Assembly: GCA_026936325.1 (NCBI GenBank)
Contig: JAPTHN010000025.1
Coordinates: 6,766,001 to 6,830,000 of the forward strand
Length of the DNA stretch: 64,000 nt
Direction of reading: 5' to 3'
From: Platynereis dumerilii
Taxonomy: Eukaryota > Annelida > Polychaeta > Phyllodocida > Nereididae
Of the stretch, positions 22,420 to 33,055 are shown one piece after another (position 1 is the first letter of the stretch; each line of letters starts with the position of its first letter). The translations under genes and the position numbers were made by a program. Below the pieces are notes generated by a model, which did no database searches, was not told the origin of the DNA, and saw only the letters and a program-made list of their open reading frames with translations.

Positions 22420-22514
22420 GCAGATAGATAGCTTGATAGATGGAACACAATGCTCGTTACATATATACACTGCAGAAAAGAAAAGCAGTTGTCATCACTT
22501 TGCAGGGATTGGAC

Positions 22515-22595
<81 letters not shown>

Positions 22596-22618
22596 GGATT
22601 GATTGATTGATTGATTTT
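22213..22618. repeat. GATA arrays with duplicated spacer
   Basis: Three (GATA)n blocks (about 22218-22290, 22376-22440, 22515-22595) are separated by two near-identical 85-bp spacers starting GATGGAACACAATGCTCG. The unit of duplication is therefore spacer plus array. Confidence 0.85.
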
Positions 22619-22725
22619 TGGGTCAACATAGGATGTGTACATGGCCAGCTCAATTGGGAGGATTTGGTGGCCCTTAAAAGGGCCTGGGGTTTGTTGTTTT
22701 GAATAGATAGTCTGCATCTTCTTCA
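22617..22725 (-). repeat. 3' module, right copy
   Basis: Inverted copy of 21748-21853, lying directly after the transposase stop. It keeps AAGAAGATGCAG, GGCCCTTTTAAGGGCC, CCACCAAATCCTCCC and ACATCCTATGTTGAC. Confidence 0.8.
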
Positions 22726-25671
22726 GATTTTCTCCAACTGCCAAGGGACACTTCCTGCCGGACTGTTGACCCACTCACATAGGTAGTCTCGAGCAGCCTT
22801 GGCATCTCTGGAGGCATTTCCGTGTCGAAGTGGTTCTCCTAGGTCATGCAATTGACGGTCTCCCCTCCAAACTCCTTCAGTGACGTCATGTGTCTGTGGA
22901 TCTTCTCTGTCCATAACTTCAATGTCACGGGCATGGTGGACGCCTACTCTGTCTCGCAGAATGTTGTGTAGAACACAAGCAGCCATTGTGATGTATGTCA
23001 CTCTTGTAGGTCGTTGGGGCATGGTGGTCAGGAAGCATCTGAACCTGTGTGACAGCAGACCGAAGGCATTCTCCACCACTCTCCTGGCTCTTGAAATCCT
23101 GTAATTGTACACTCTGGAAGCAATGTCAAGGTTCCTTCTTGGCACTGGTTTGAGCAGCCATGTCTTCAGGGGAAATGCCTCGTCACCCATGATGTAATAT
23201 GGGAAAGGATTGTCTTCTGTGCCAGGTAGAGGTTCTGGAGGTGGTAGGCCTAGATCTTCGTCGTCCAGGAGTTGTCGAAGTATTGTGTCCTTGAAGACGC
23301 CGCCATCAGATGCACTTCCTTGACAGCCAGCCTGCACATACGGTACAACCCAATAAATTTTCCGAAATCCCATGCCCTCAGGAAGATGCCCTCACTTCCA
23401 ACCACTCACATCCATGCTGTGGCACTCACTTGCTCTCACTTCCATGCCCTTCTGGGGAAACCCCCTACACTCCTGTCCTCTGGTGCTAATTAAACACAAC
23501 AACAGTGGGAACAGTTTATTGTAATATTGTTCAATGTCTTGTGATTATGTTGGTACCTCCACTAAAGTCAATTAAATGTAAAATTATGTCATAAATAATT
23601 AAACAAATGAACCTAATTATCAAAAGCAGTTTTAGATATCTTTCATTTATGATTTATTGAACCAATTTAGTGACATTTTTCCTGCATGTACCCAAGTTAT
23701 ATATATGGCATTAATGAAATATATTTAAATTGAGATATTTGTAATTAAACAGTTAACAAACAAGATGTTAAATTAGTATATCCAATAGAGTTATTTTTCT
23801 ATAATGACAGCTAACAGAAATGTGAATATATAGTCAAATCAAAATTTCAATTAATTTATATACCATATTGGAGATGTGCTGTATATAATTTAGGTCTACC
23901 TGATTTTCTACTTAGCAAACTAAACCAAAATGATATATAGCTATATATTGGAGAAGTGAGGATGATGCTATTAGTAAGGTTTTATTTCGTTTCAATATAT
24001 TTTCTTAATGCCAACAATTCGTTAAAACACATATCAAAGCTTGGCAAGCAGCTGATTTAGCAAAAAATTAGACACAATATAAATTTATTGCAAGTATAGA
24101 TATGGCTATTTCGTTCAGTTGAGAACATTTTTCGTTAGATAAAAATCATAACATAGTATCATAATTAAAATCACACTTTTTAGAATTAAGATGAGCCTAC
24201 TAGACTAAATATTGTATTCCGATTTCCGTAAAAGCGTCGATTTAACCAAAAAAAGGTTAAAACGGAAACGGCTCTAGTTATGGTTAAAATTGACTTAGAA
24301 ACGTTATTTAAAAACGTATATATATCATTTAGAAGTGGCTGAATGCAATGAATGAAGTTAAAATATTGTATCTTTGATAATAAGACCAGTATTAGCCTGT
24401 AAGTTACGATGTTTTGATTTGCGCCAAAGGTGTGAAAAAAGTAAATGGCTGCTAGGTGTTCAAATCAAAATGGTGTATCCTTGAAGTGCTGCAGATATGA
24501 TCAAATATGTGTTACTGGATGAATATTAATTTTAAGAGACTTGATAACGAAAATCAGGCGTTGTATAGAAGCTTATAGATGACAACACACATATATATAC
24601 AGTGCACTATTTCACAATTTTGGCCAATTCCAAAGCTTGTTATAAATGTGTGACTCACAAAGTGTATACTGTAGAGGTCCATGTTTCCAAAGGACTACTC
24701 ACTATATAATTTCCTTTTTTTTAACTGCTGGTATTCAGATAACACATTTTATTTAACTTAAGTTGTAATTTAATTGTACTCACTACGAGTATGAAATTAT
24801 GTGTATTGCAATTAAACAAATTACTATTAAAGAATCCAGTAGTTGTTAATTGAAGCACATTACAATAGATGGGGACACCAGGCAGGGGTAGAGTGGTGTG
24901 CTTGCTCAGTAGGGCAAGGGCAAGCAAAGGAGGGCAAAGTAGTGAATGTGCCAGGGAGTATAGGGGAGTGCAAGTGAGGGCATCAGCTCGGAAAATTTAT
25001 TGGGTTGTACTGTAGATGAACTTGTAGTCGGCATCAACGAGGGCCATCAGGACAATGGAATGAAATCCCTTGTAGTTGTAGAACAAGGAGCCTGCAGCCT
25101 TGGGACATCGGATTGCGACGTGCTTGCCATCCAGAGCTCCAATGCAGTTGGGCAAGTTCCATTTCGTCTCAAAGGCCTTGGCTATCTCCTTCCATCTTTC
25201 AGGCTGTGTGGGTAGTGCCAGCTGTCTTTCGAAGGCATGAACGATGGCAAGGCAGACCTCAGGGATGAAGTTGCAGATGGTGTTGGGTGCCACACGGAAA
25301 GCATAAGCTAGGGACTTGTAGCTGTTTCCTGTTGCCATGTACCGCAGGGTGATAGCCAACTTCAGACCAGGTTCCAAAGCCTTCCTCATGTTGGTGTCTT
25401 GCTTAGTGATGAGTGGTCCAACAGCTTCCAGGAGTTCAGCAAAGATGTCAGGGGGCATTCTAGTGTAGTTGTAGTAGCCAGACACGTCACTGACTTGCAG
25501 TTCCGGCAGCAGTTGATGGAAGTGACCATGTTGTTCCCTCTGCAGCAACCAGTTGCAAATCCACCACCTTTTCTGTCTCCTGGCCCTCCTCCTCCTGTGT
25601 CTCAAATAGACAGCTCCCAAAGCAGCAGCAGCAGCACCAGCCACAACAATAATTTCTTCTTCATTCATCAT
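22723..25671 (-). CDS. Harbinger transposase (HARBI1-like), split by an insertion
   Basis: The N-terminal part (25671 to 25013) runs MMNEEEIIVV, an arginine-rich stretch, a helix-turn-helix-like region around YKSLAYAFRVAPNTI, then GALDGKHVAI with the first catalytic Asp. The C-terminal part (23338 to 22723) has SASDGGVF, MGDEAFPL with the second Asp, and RVVENAFGLL with the catalytic Glu, ending WQLEKI. All three DDE residues are kept. A 1672-bp TA-flanked insertion separates the halves at residues KFIY/VQAG. With its TA it is a multiple of three, so both halves lie in the same frame. No other stop seen. The enzyme would cut and paste its own element. Confidence 0.88.
23341..25012. mobile_element. 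TA-flanked DNA transposon inside the Harbinger transposase
   Basis: 25-bp terminal inverted repeats (23341-23365 and 24988-25012), identical at 24 positions, begin CRGTACAACCC. TA lies on both sides (23339-23340, 25013-25014), the Tc1/mariner-type target duplication. Subterminal sequences share GATGCCCTCACTT and other CTCACTT-rich stretches. The 1.6-kb interior is AT-rich with no transposase frame, so it is non-autonomous. The near-perfect ends suggest recent insertion. Confidence 0.85.
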
Positions 25672-25750
25672 GCATATGTTCAGTAGGCAGACTGTATTGT
25701 GTTCTCATTGAAGGGCAATCAGCAAATGAAGCAAGGAGGTCCTCTGTGTC

Positions 25751-25760
25751 CCTTTTTATA
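25751..25760 (-). promoter_or_regulatory. TATA box of the Harbinger transposase gene
   Basis: TATAAAAAGG on the minus strand, 80 bp before the ATG at 25671. Confidence 0.6.
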
Positions 25761-25817
25761 ATGACCACAAGTGACTTCTGCATCAGCGAAACACACTTTG
25801 CCGCAGCGCTGCAACAA

Positions 25818-25862
25818 GAGACCTTCGTCGATGCTTAAGAGACCTTCGTCGATGCTTAAGGC
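25818..25862. repeat. Tandem doublet of 21 bp
   Basis: GAGACCTTCGTCGATGCTTA occurs twice in a row; its GCATCGACG core appears inverted 20 bp later. It lies upstream of the transposase TATA box. Confidence 0.7.
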
Positions 25863-26440
25863 AAGGACGACGAAGAAGGTCAGCATCGACGCGCCTGTAA
25901 TGTCCTCGGCGCTGTATGAATGCATGTGCGACGATGAACCATCAAGGTACGCAGTAACAAGTACCTAAATGTGGCGTTGCATCGTTACAGTCGTCGGCGA
26001 GGCTGTCCTTTTCAGCGGCGCATCTTACCTCGGGTGTACGCCGAAGGTTTCTTGATGCGTCGCAGGTCGCCAATTTCAGACGTAGCTGCCTCACAACCAT
26101 CAGCGGCGTAACAGGAAACAACATTGGGCGAAGTAAAAGCAGCCTCGCCGAATTCCAAAACAAAGTGCGACGAGTCTGTTTGGAACTGCGCTGAGGCAAG
26201 AGAGGCGGAACGCGGCGAAGAAAGCTTATGCAGCGCCGCGGACACCTCAAGACTCACCGAGGCTACAAACTTTAAGCGCCGCACATGACACTAATTGATT
26301 ACGTAACGTGCCTCATCCAACGTTCTACGCCACAACTTTCCAAGAAATGACTTCTCTTGACGCGCCGCTCTCAAATCGCCGTCGTGAGAACTAGGCATTA
26401 GATGCGCCAGGAAGAGTACTATACACAGCCGGAGATTCAA
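25863..26440. other. GC-rich upstream part of the Harbinger
   Basis: CpG-rich, with many GCGCC/GGCG motifs, in contrast to the AT-rich DNA after 26440. No supported gene; it should contain the right end of the element, which I could not pin down. Confidence 0.45.
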
Positions 26441-27039
26441 CTTGATTCTGAAAACACAAAAGTTTTACAGGCGATTTTCGGCAAGCAGGTCTTATTTCTC
26501 AAAAATGACTTTGTGATATAAATAAATGTTTTTATCAATTTCAAGCATGGTAGGAAGGCTTGTCTATATCATCATATTGTTCCCAACTATTTTTGGCAAT
26601 AAATGACAAAGAATTGAAAAATCCTATCCCGTCAATTTTTTTTAGCGCCATGGTTTATAAAAAAAGTTAAAATTGTCAAAATCGAAACTTATATTCCGAG
26701 CCCCTTGGAAAGTCCTTTAAACTAAATATATCTCTTTGAAATTGTAATCACCTTTTCTATGAAATTGTCTTCTTTAATTTCATGCTTCATTGCATAATAT
26801 GGGATGCATGACCACTGAATGGCAGAACAAACTTCCCAGTAAGAAAAATAAGAAAAAAAAAATTGTTTTTCAGGTTTGCGTGGACTGACTTTCTGGTACA
26901 TAACCCCAAATATTTTTTTTAAAAGGCTGGTAGCGACCACTTTTGTTTACATATCCTTGCTATAAACTATATTTTGGATCATTCTAAACCCTTTTTAAGA
27001 AATCCTATCCTGGAAAGTTCACGAGTATCGAGCCACCTT
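26441..27039. other. No gene seen
   Basis: AT-rich DNA without recognisable coding or repeat structure. Confidence 0.5.
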
Positions 27040-27698
27040 AAAGATTTAATTTGTGAAATGACACTTCTTTATTTCCATTCGTACAAAAAGAAGACCGAAG
27101 AAAGAAAATCATCAATGCTCAAGAACAGTTATAAATTTAATTTGTGAAAAGACACTTTTAAAAATTTAATTTGTGAAAAGACACTTTTAAAAATTTTAAT
27201 TTGTGAAAACACTTTTAAAAAATTTGTTTTGTGAAAAGACACCAAATCAATTGCTACCAAAAGTTGATTGCTACAAAATTTGTTGAATTTTGACATTTCA
27301 TGTGCGCGAATTTACTGTGCATTGTTTGTTGGTGCTTGTAACCAATTATTAGTTTCTTAAAGTTAGAGCTTCACAATATTGTTCAATTGTGTAACTTTAA
27401 AGTTAAAAAAGTATGCACTGTTGCTATACTTTTAGAGACTAGTTATGTTCATTCTACTTTTCAAAAAGGGGGAAAGTGATATGTAAAATTTCATAAGTAA
27501 ATTTCAATTGTAAATTCCAATTGTAAAATTTAACTTTATTATCTCAAAAGGGGAGATGTCATAATATCTATGAATAGCCTTGATAATTAATGTGGCGCCA
27601 AAGACCTGATTATATAATTGTAAACCCCGTGCATGCGCAACGTCAATAAATATACATGTGCTCAACCCAAACGACATGGCTTCTCCTGTGTTATGATA
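27040..27698 (+). mobile_element. 3' end of another LTR retrotransposon (fossil)
   Basis: Five or so diverged units of AATTTGTGAAAAGACAC (27045-27240) are followed by a purine tract at 27546-27556 and a short LTR-like unit at 27557-27698. That unit starts TGTCATAA, ends TTATGATA and holds AATAAA near 27647. The polypurine-LTR layout resembles the gypsy element just downstream. The rest of the element is missing; broken. Confidence 0.5.
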
Positions 27699-27994
27699 GT
27701 TTGTAAACTGTAACCATAGAAGGGCACTATCAGCAGCATGAAATTGAAAATTTCATATGTAAATGCTCTTTATATTTTCAATTTTTTTTAGTTTTAATTG
27801 TGGGTATGGAAAAGTTTGACATAAATATATTGAAAATTTAGTTGTTTTTGTATGAGGAAAGTTGAATATGCAAATGAGGGTGACCCCCTACAAATATTGG
27901 CATGGCTCCATTGAAACCGGCATGCCTGAAAACATATTTGGACACTAAAACGGTGTTTCTAGTGTGCATAGGCCCTACATCAAATGATATTCAC

Positions 27995-28162
27995 TGTTAT
28001 GTATCCGTGGTGGCGCCGTTGTCGCATTTGTAGTTACTGAATAAACAGCCAGATGGCGCATTGAGTTTCCTGACAAGATCCAACATGGTTGTTTTGCTTT
28101 TGGATATTTCGGATTTGTAATCAGCCCACATCGGCTTAATGAGATGTTACCGAGACATAACA
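27995..28162 (+). repeat. 5' LTR of the gypsy element
   Basis: TGTTATGTATCC to GAGACATAACA, 168 bp, with AATAAA near 28040. Nearly identical to 43293-43460. Confidence 0.9.
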
Positions 28163-28180
28163 TGGTGTCAGCGGGATACT
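28163..28180 (+). other. Primer-binding site
   Basis: TGGTGTCAGCGGGATAC directly follows the LTR. A start with TGG fits pairing with a tRNA 3' CCA end. I could not assign the tRNA. Confidence 0.65.
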
Positions 28181-28213
28181 TTAAGACCCAAGGATAAATT
28201 CTAGCTCGTCTAG

Positions 28214-31200
28214 ATGAATTGGAACTTTAGGAAAACGTTTGGATTTGCAATCCTGGTGTTGGTGGTCATTGGCTTTGGAAACCACGAGGCAGCCATGGCA
28301 GAAGGCGGCATTCTGTCCCCACCTAAGTTTGTGCCAACGGAGGATAATGCAGCTACGACGTGGAAGCAGCACAAGTTTGCGATGGACATGTACTTCATTG
28401 CGGCAGGCAAAACGGAAGCGACGGATAAGCAGAAAGTTGGTCTTTTGATCAATGGGATGTCCACAAAATACCAAACGATTTACAGTATGTTCACGTTTAC
28501 GGAAGACGATCACAAATTCGACTACAAAAAAGTAATAGAAAAATTTGACAGTCACTTCGAACCAAAGAAGGTAACCAAACTTTATATGTCAAAGTTTGAC
28601 AATTGCAAACAACAAGAAAACGAGTCTATTGCTGAGTTTATAGCAAGATTAAAGGAAATTGCGTCTCATTGTGAATTTGGAGATACGCTGAACAACCAAT
28701 TATGTAAGCAAATTAGTCGCGGTGTCAGATACAAGGATCTACGTGAAAAACTCTGGTCAGAAGATTTGAAATTAGATGATCTCCAAAATAAATGTTTCCT
28801 GTATGAACAAAGGCAAGAATCTAGAAGTGTACTTGAGCCGAAAAATGTAAACTACGTCAGGAGTAGAAGGAGTGGTCACAGTCGGGGTCGGTCCCGTGGT
28901 GGAAGTCACCAGTCGTATCGTGGAAGTCAAGGAAGTCACCAGTCGTATCGTGGAAGTCAAGGAAGTCACCAGTCGTATCGTGGAAGTCAAGGAAGTCAGC
29001 AGTCGTACCGCGGAAACCAATCAACACGTGGAAATCAGCAGTCGTATCGTATGACACAACGTGGAAACCAAGGTCACAGGGGTCGATTTCAGCAGCGAAA
29101 TCCAAATCGTTATGGACAGTCCTATCAGTGCGAATATTGTGGAACTGGTCACGCACCGAGAAGTTGCCCAGCTTACGGACGCACATGCAAGAACTGTAAC
29201 AAAATCGGACACTTCGCCAACATGTGCCGAGCAAAGAATGTACGGACACTATCAGCATGCAACAACTATGATCAAGATGACTACTATGATGATTATGATT
29301 TTAATGACACATTTGAAACTTTGAATATCAGTGCTTTGACTTCTGTGAATTTAACTGACAATCAAATCAATTATGTGAAATCAAATGACTATCAAATCAA
29401 TTATGTGAAATCAAATGACTATCAAATCAATTATGTGAAATCAAATGACTATCAAATCAATTATGTGAAATCAAATGACAATCAAATCAAATCTGTGAAT
29501 TTAAATGACAATCAACCTGAATCTGTGAAATTGAATGACAATGAAAATCAACCTGAATCTGTGAAATTGAATGACAATGAAAATCAAATTGAATCTGTGA
29601 AATTATTGAATGACAATCAAATTGACAATGATGTGTACTTTGATGCACAAACTGACATTGATGATGATGATGATGTGTATTATGATGCAATTTGCTATAT
29701 GTCAAATGATGTTGTGACAAATGATGTGTCAAATGATGTTGTGACAAATGATGTTGTGTCAAATGATGCTGTGTCAAATGAGGTTGTGTCAAATGATGTT
29801 GTGACAAATGATGATGTGACGAATATTTCATGTGCCAATGTGAATGTTGCTAAGCGCTCAGATAGATGGATTGTAGATTTCAAAACTGTGTCAAATGAAA
29901 TTTTGCAGTTTAAGATTGACACTCAGGCAGACACTTCTGTAATTTCTATGCAAACTTACCTGTCACTTAGAAACAAGTCAGACTTGCATCAGAGTAATGT
30001 AGCAATCAGAGGAGTATCAGGTCATGTTGTTAGATCCTCAGGATTTATTTTATTGCCTGTCAGTTACAAAGAAGCCAAGTTCAAATTACATTGTGAAGTG
30101 TTGAATTGTGATCATGTCTCTAACATTTTATCAGAGAATGACAGTTGCAGATTAGGACTGATAAAGAGAATTGAGTCAGCTAGTGCTGAAAGTGCAAATA
30201 CTGTGTACAAATCACTCAGTGATGTCTTTGAAGGTGTAGGAAGAATTCCAGGGGAATTTAATTTAATTGTTGATCAGAATGCAAAACCTGTGGTCCACCC
30301 TGTTAGGCCTGTTCCAGCAGCGCTCAGAGATGCGGTCAAGAGTAAATTAGAGCAACTTGAGACTATGGAGATAATTCAGAAGATTCCGGTTGGAGAACCA
30401 ACAGCTTGGTGTAATGCTCTACATGTGGTCCCCAAGAAGTCCGTAGGAGACAAAATTGATGTGAGACTTACAATTGACCCTCGAGATTTGAATTGTGCGC
30501 TCAAGCGTGAATATCATCCAATGACAACTTTGGACGATGTCATTACCAGAACGTCAAATTCCAAATATTTCACTGTACTTGATGCAAATATGGGATATTT
30601 TCAGATTGCCTTAACCAAAGACTCTCAACCCTTGACAGCGTTCAACACTCCCTTTGGTCGATATAAATATTTACGTTTACCGATGGGAATTTCATCAGCG
30701 CCAGAGATCTATCAGCGTGCTATGAATGATATGTTTTGTGATTTATCTGGTGTTGAAATCATTATGGATGACATTTTGGTTCATGCCCCTACACTTGAAG
30801 TACACAACCAGCGTCTCGCCAAGGTACTTCAGAGATGTCGTGAAAGAAACCTCAAGCTCAACCCAAGGAAGACGAAATTATGTGCTCAGGAAGTGGAGTA
30901 CATTGGACACACACTTACGTCGAAAGGTGTTCAGATTAGCAAGGACAAAGTAAAAGCTGTACTTGAGATGCCAGAGCAATCGTCAGTGGACAATGTTAGA
31001 ACTCTGTTAGGAATGGTAACTTATTTGTGCAAATTCTTGCCAAATCTTTCTGCAGTGACAGAACCACTTAGACAATTGTTGAAAGATTCCAACAATAAAG
31101 ACTTTGAATTTCACTTTGATGTACCTCACAAGCAAGCCTTTGAGAAATTGAAACAATTAGTCACAAATGCCCCAGTGTTGAAATACTATGACAAGTCGGA

Positions 31201-32527
31201 ACCAATTGTAATTTCCTGTGATGCCTCACAGTCAGGATTAGGAGCAGTGATAATGCAGGGAGATCACCCTATTGCTTTTGCCTCGAAGTCTCTTACTTCG
31301 TCAGAATTTGCCTACGCACAGATCGAAAAGGAATTGTTAGCCATAGTTTTCGCCTGTAAGAAGTTTCACACATATATCTATGGAAGATCTGACGTTACCG
31401 TAGAAACGGACCATCTGCCGTTAGTCAGAATTTTTGAGAAGCCACTAGCACAAGTGCCCTTACGACTTCAGAAGATGTGCATTTCGATTCAGCATTATTC
31501 ATTTAAACTTGTTGGTAAATCGGGAAAGGATATTCCTGTTGCTGATGCGCTGAGCAGAGCTTTTCTGCCAGAGACTTATCATGAACTTTTGAAAGATGTG
31601 AAAGTTACTGTTGCTGTGAGTGAAGTTAGAAGTGTGAATTGTTTCAGTGCACAGAAGCAAGAAGAACTTCAGAGAGCTTCACGGATTGATCAAGAGCTGA
31701 ATCAGTTGAAACAAGTTGTGAAAAATGGTTGGCCTGAGAAGAAAAATGATGTGCCTTATCTAGTTCGTTCTTATTTTGATGCTAGAGATCAGATTTCGTT
31801 TATTGATGATATTGGATTCAAAGGTGATCGAGTTATAATTCCAAGGTTGATGAGACAAGACATGTTGAAGATTATTCATCAAAGCCACTTGGGAATGGTT
31901 CGATGTAAACAGTTAGCGAGAGACATTATGTTTTGGCCTGGAATGAATGGAATGATTGAAGAAATAGTCAGTCAGTGTGCCAAATGTCAAGAGAATCGCA
32001 ACAAGCAGATCAAGGAACCGATGATTCCAAGTGAAGTCCCAAATAGACCGTGGCAAGTTATAGCAGCAGACTTGTTGAAATGTGTTGGATCAGACTTTCT
32101 TGTGATATGTGACTATTATTCAGACTTTGTGATCGTTGAAGAGTTGAAGCAGGACACTCTTAGTTCTACAGTGATTGATGTGATTGCCAAAGTGTTTTCT
32201 GTTCATGGAATTCCAGAGAAACTGTTAACAGATAATGGTCCGCAATTTGCGAGTAGAATTTTCAAGACTTTTGTACAGAAACTTGGATTATTACATGTTA
32301 CGTCAAGTCCTCATTTTCATCAGTCAAATGGCTTAGTCGAAAGGACAAATCAAACTGTTAGACATATGATGGAGAAAGTGAATGGGAATCGCCCAGAATT
32401 TTATTTAGGAATGTTGAATTTCCTGAATACCCCGAAGGACTCTACATCCGGAACCCCCACACAGAAACTCTTCAGCAGAAGAACCGCAACGCAGCTACCC
32501 ACAGCGAATGGTCTTCTCAAGCCTTGA
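28214..32527 (+). CDS. Gag-Pol polyprotein of the gypsy element (fossil)
   Basis: A 1437-residue frame. The first 27 residues look like leader; the ATG at 28295 (GCAGCCATGG) is the likelier start. Gag spans roughly residues 28-210, then serine/glycine/glutamine repeats (SHQSYRGSQG units, about 225-270) and two zinc knuckles (CEYCGTGHAPRSC, CKNCNKIGHFANMC, about 305-340). A tandem linker of NDYQINYVKS units follows, then protease (about 560-650), RT (VLDANMGYFQI, IIMDDILV), RNase H (ISCDASQSGLGAV, ETDHLPL) and integrase with HHCC (HQSHLG..CAKC) and TDNGPQF. Gag and Pol share one frame, as some family members do. Confidence 0.92.
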   Translation: MNWNFRKTFGFAILVLVVIGFGNHEAAMAEGGILSPPKFVPTEDNAATTWKQHKFAMDMYFIAAGKTEATDKQKVGLLINGMSTKYQTIYSMFTFTEDDHKFDYKKVIEKFDSHFEPKKVTKLYMSKFDNCKQQENESIAEFIARLKEIASHCEFGDTLNNQLCKQISRGVRYKDLREKLWSEDLKLDDLQNKCFLYEQRQESRSVLEPKNVNYVRSRRSGHSRGRSRGGSHQSYRGSQGSHQSYRGSQGSHQSYRGSQGSQQSYRGNQSTRGNQQSYRMTQRGNQGHRGRFQQRNPNRYGQSYQCEYCGTGHAPRSCPAYGRTCKNCNKIGHFANMCRAKNVRTLSACNNYDQDDYYDDYDFNDTFETLNISALTSVNLTDNQINYVKSNDYQINYVKSNDYQINYVKSNDYQINYVKSNDNQIKSVNLNDNQPESVKLNDNENQPESVKLNDNENQIESVKLLNDNQIDNDVYFDAQTDIDDDDDVYYDAICYMSNDVVTNDVSNDVVTNDVVSNDAVSNEVVSNDVVTNDDVTNISCANVNVAKRSDRWIVDFKTVSNEILQFKIDTQADTSVISMQTYLSLRNKSDLHQSNVAIRGVSGHVVRSSGFILLPVSYKEAKFKLHCEVLNCDHVSNILSENDSCRLGLIKRIESASAESANTVYKSLSDVFEGVGRIPGEFNLIVDQNAKPVVHPVRPVPAALRDAVKSKLEQLETMEIIQKIPVGEPTAWCNALHVVPKKSVGDKIDVRLTIDPRDLNCALKREYHPMTTLDDVITRTSNSKYFTVLDANMGYFQIALTKDSQPLTAFNTPFGRYKYLRLPMGISSAPEIYQRAMNDMFCDLSGVEIIMDDILVHAPTLEVHNQRLAKVLQRCRERNLKLNPRKTKLCAQEVEYIGHTLTSKGVQISKDKVKAVLEMPEQSSVDNVRTLLGMVTYLCKFLPNLSAVTEPLRQLLKDSNNKDFEFHFDVPHKQAFEKLKQLVTNAPVLKYYDKSEPIVISCDASQSGLGAVIMQGDHPIAFASKSLTSSEFAYAQIEKELLAIVFACKKFHTYIYGRSDVTVETDHLPLVRIFEKPLAQVPLRLQKMCISIQHYSFKLVGKSGKDIPVADALSRAFLPETYHELLKDVKVTVAVSEVRSVNCFSAQKQEELQRASRIDQELNQLKQVVKNGWPEKKNDVPYLVRSYFDARDQISFIDDIGFKGDRVIIPRLMRQDMLKIIHQSHLGMVRCKQLARDIMFWPGMNGMIEEIVSQCAKCQENRNKQIKEPMIPSEVPNRPWQVIAADLLKCVGSDFLVICDYYSDFVIVEELKQDTLSSTVIDVIAKVFSVHGIPEKLLTDNGPQFASRIFKTFVQKLGLLHVTSSPHFHQSNGLVERTNQTVRHMMEKVNGNRPEFYLGMLNFLNTPKDSTSGTPTQKLFSRRTATQLPTANGLLKP

Positions 32528-32611
32528 GTTATTCCCCAAGAGAGAGTCCAGAATTTTCTGCATAGAAACCGAGCAACTGCCAAACGCTACTATGACAGAG
32601 GTTCAAAGTTA

Positions 32612-33055
32612 TTGCCCGAAATCCGTCCCAGTGATTCAGTTCGTGTGCATACCAGAGATGGTTGGAAACCTGTCAAAGTTCTCGACAGACGACCGAACGA
32701 ACCGAGATCGTACTATGTGGAAACTGAGTATGGAAACGTATGGAGAAGGAATCGAAGTCATCTTTTGCTTACGAAAGAGAAGGACACATTCCAAAGAAGA
32801 CTACCAGACCTGGATGACGATGCTCCCAGTGTGAATTCGCAAGTTCCCCATGCGAACCAAGTCCCCCATGCAGATCAAGTCCCCAATGTGCATATTGACC
32901 CAGGTTCTGTAGTCAATTCCCCAAGTGTCAGATCAAATGCTAGTCCAGTCAGAAATCGTACTGTTGTGTCAAATAGAAATGAACCAGTGAGAGAAACCAG
33001 ATTAGGTAGACAAACTGTCAAGCCAAGAAAATATGATGATTATGTTCTTTATTGA
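32612..33055 (+). CDS. Integrase tail region of the gypsy element (fossil)
   Basis: An open stretch of 147 residues just after the main frame. It has RPSDSVRVHTRDGWKPVKV, a beta-strand-rich region like the DNA-binding end of integrase, a proline/valine/asparagine linker, and the tail GRQTVKPRKYDDY, a common ending of Mag-type Pol proteins. It belongs to the same element. Confidence 0.6.
   Translation: MPEIRPSDSVRVHTRDGWKPVKVLDRRPNEPRSYYVETEYGNVWRRNRSHLLLTKEKDTFQRRLPDLDDDAPSVNSQVPHANQVPHADQVPNVHIDPGSVVNSPSVRSNASPVRNRTVVSNRNEPVRETRLGRQTVKPRKYDDYVLY

Larger units (their letters stand above)
19508..26440. mobile_element. Harbinger-type DNA transposon, two genes, interrupted
   Basis: A GC-rich block stands out from its AT-rich surroundings. 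It carries both genes expected of PIF/Harbinger: a Myb-like DNA-binding protein (plus strand) and a DDE nuclease (minus strand), arranged tail to tail. Limits are approximate: the left edge is where LINE homology stops, the right edge is the GC drop near 26440. I could not find matching terminal repeats or the expected 3-bp duplication. The transposase gene is split by another transposon. Confidence 0.75.

Noticed and set aside
23341-25012. Intron in the Harbinger transposase instead of a transposon
   Set aside because: A GT near one end and CAG near the other exist, but that splice would shift the frame, and perfect inverted ends with TA flanks argue for insertion.
28872-29831. Overlapping frames with VTSRIVEVKE or QHHLTQ repeats
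   Set aside because: Alternate-frame readings of the in-frame minisatellites of the gypsy Gag-Pol.
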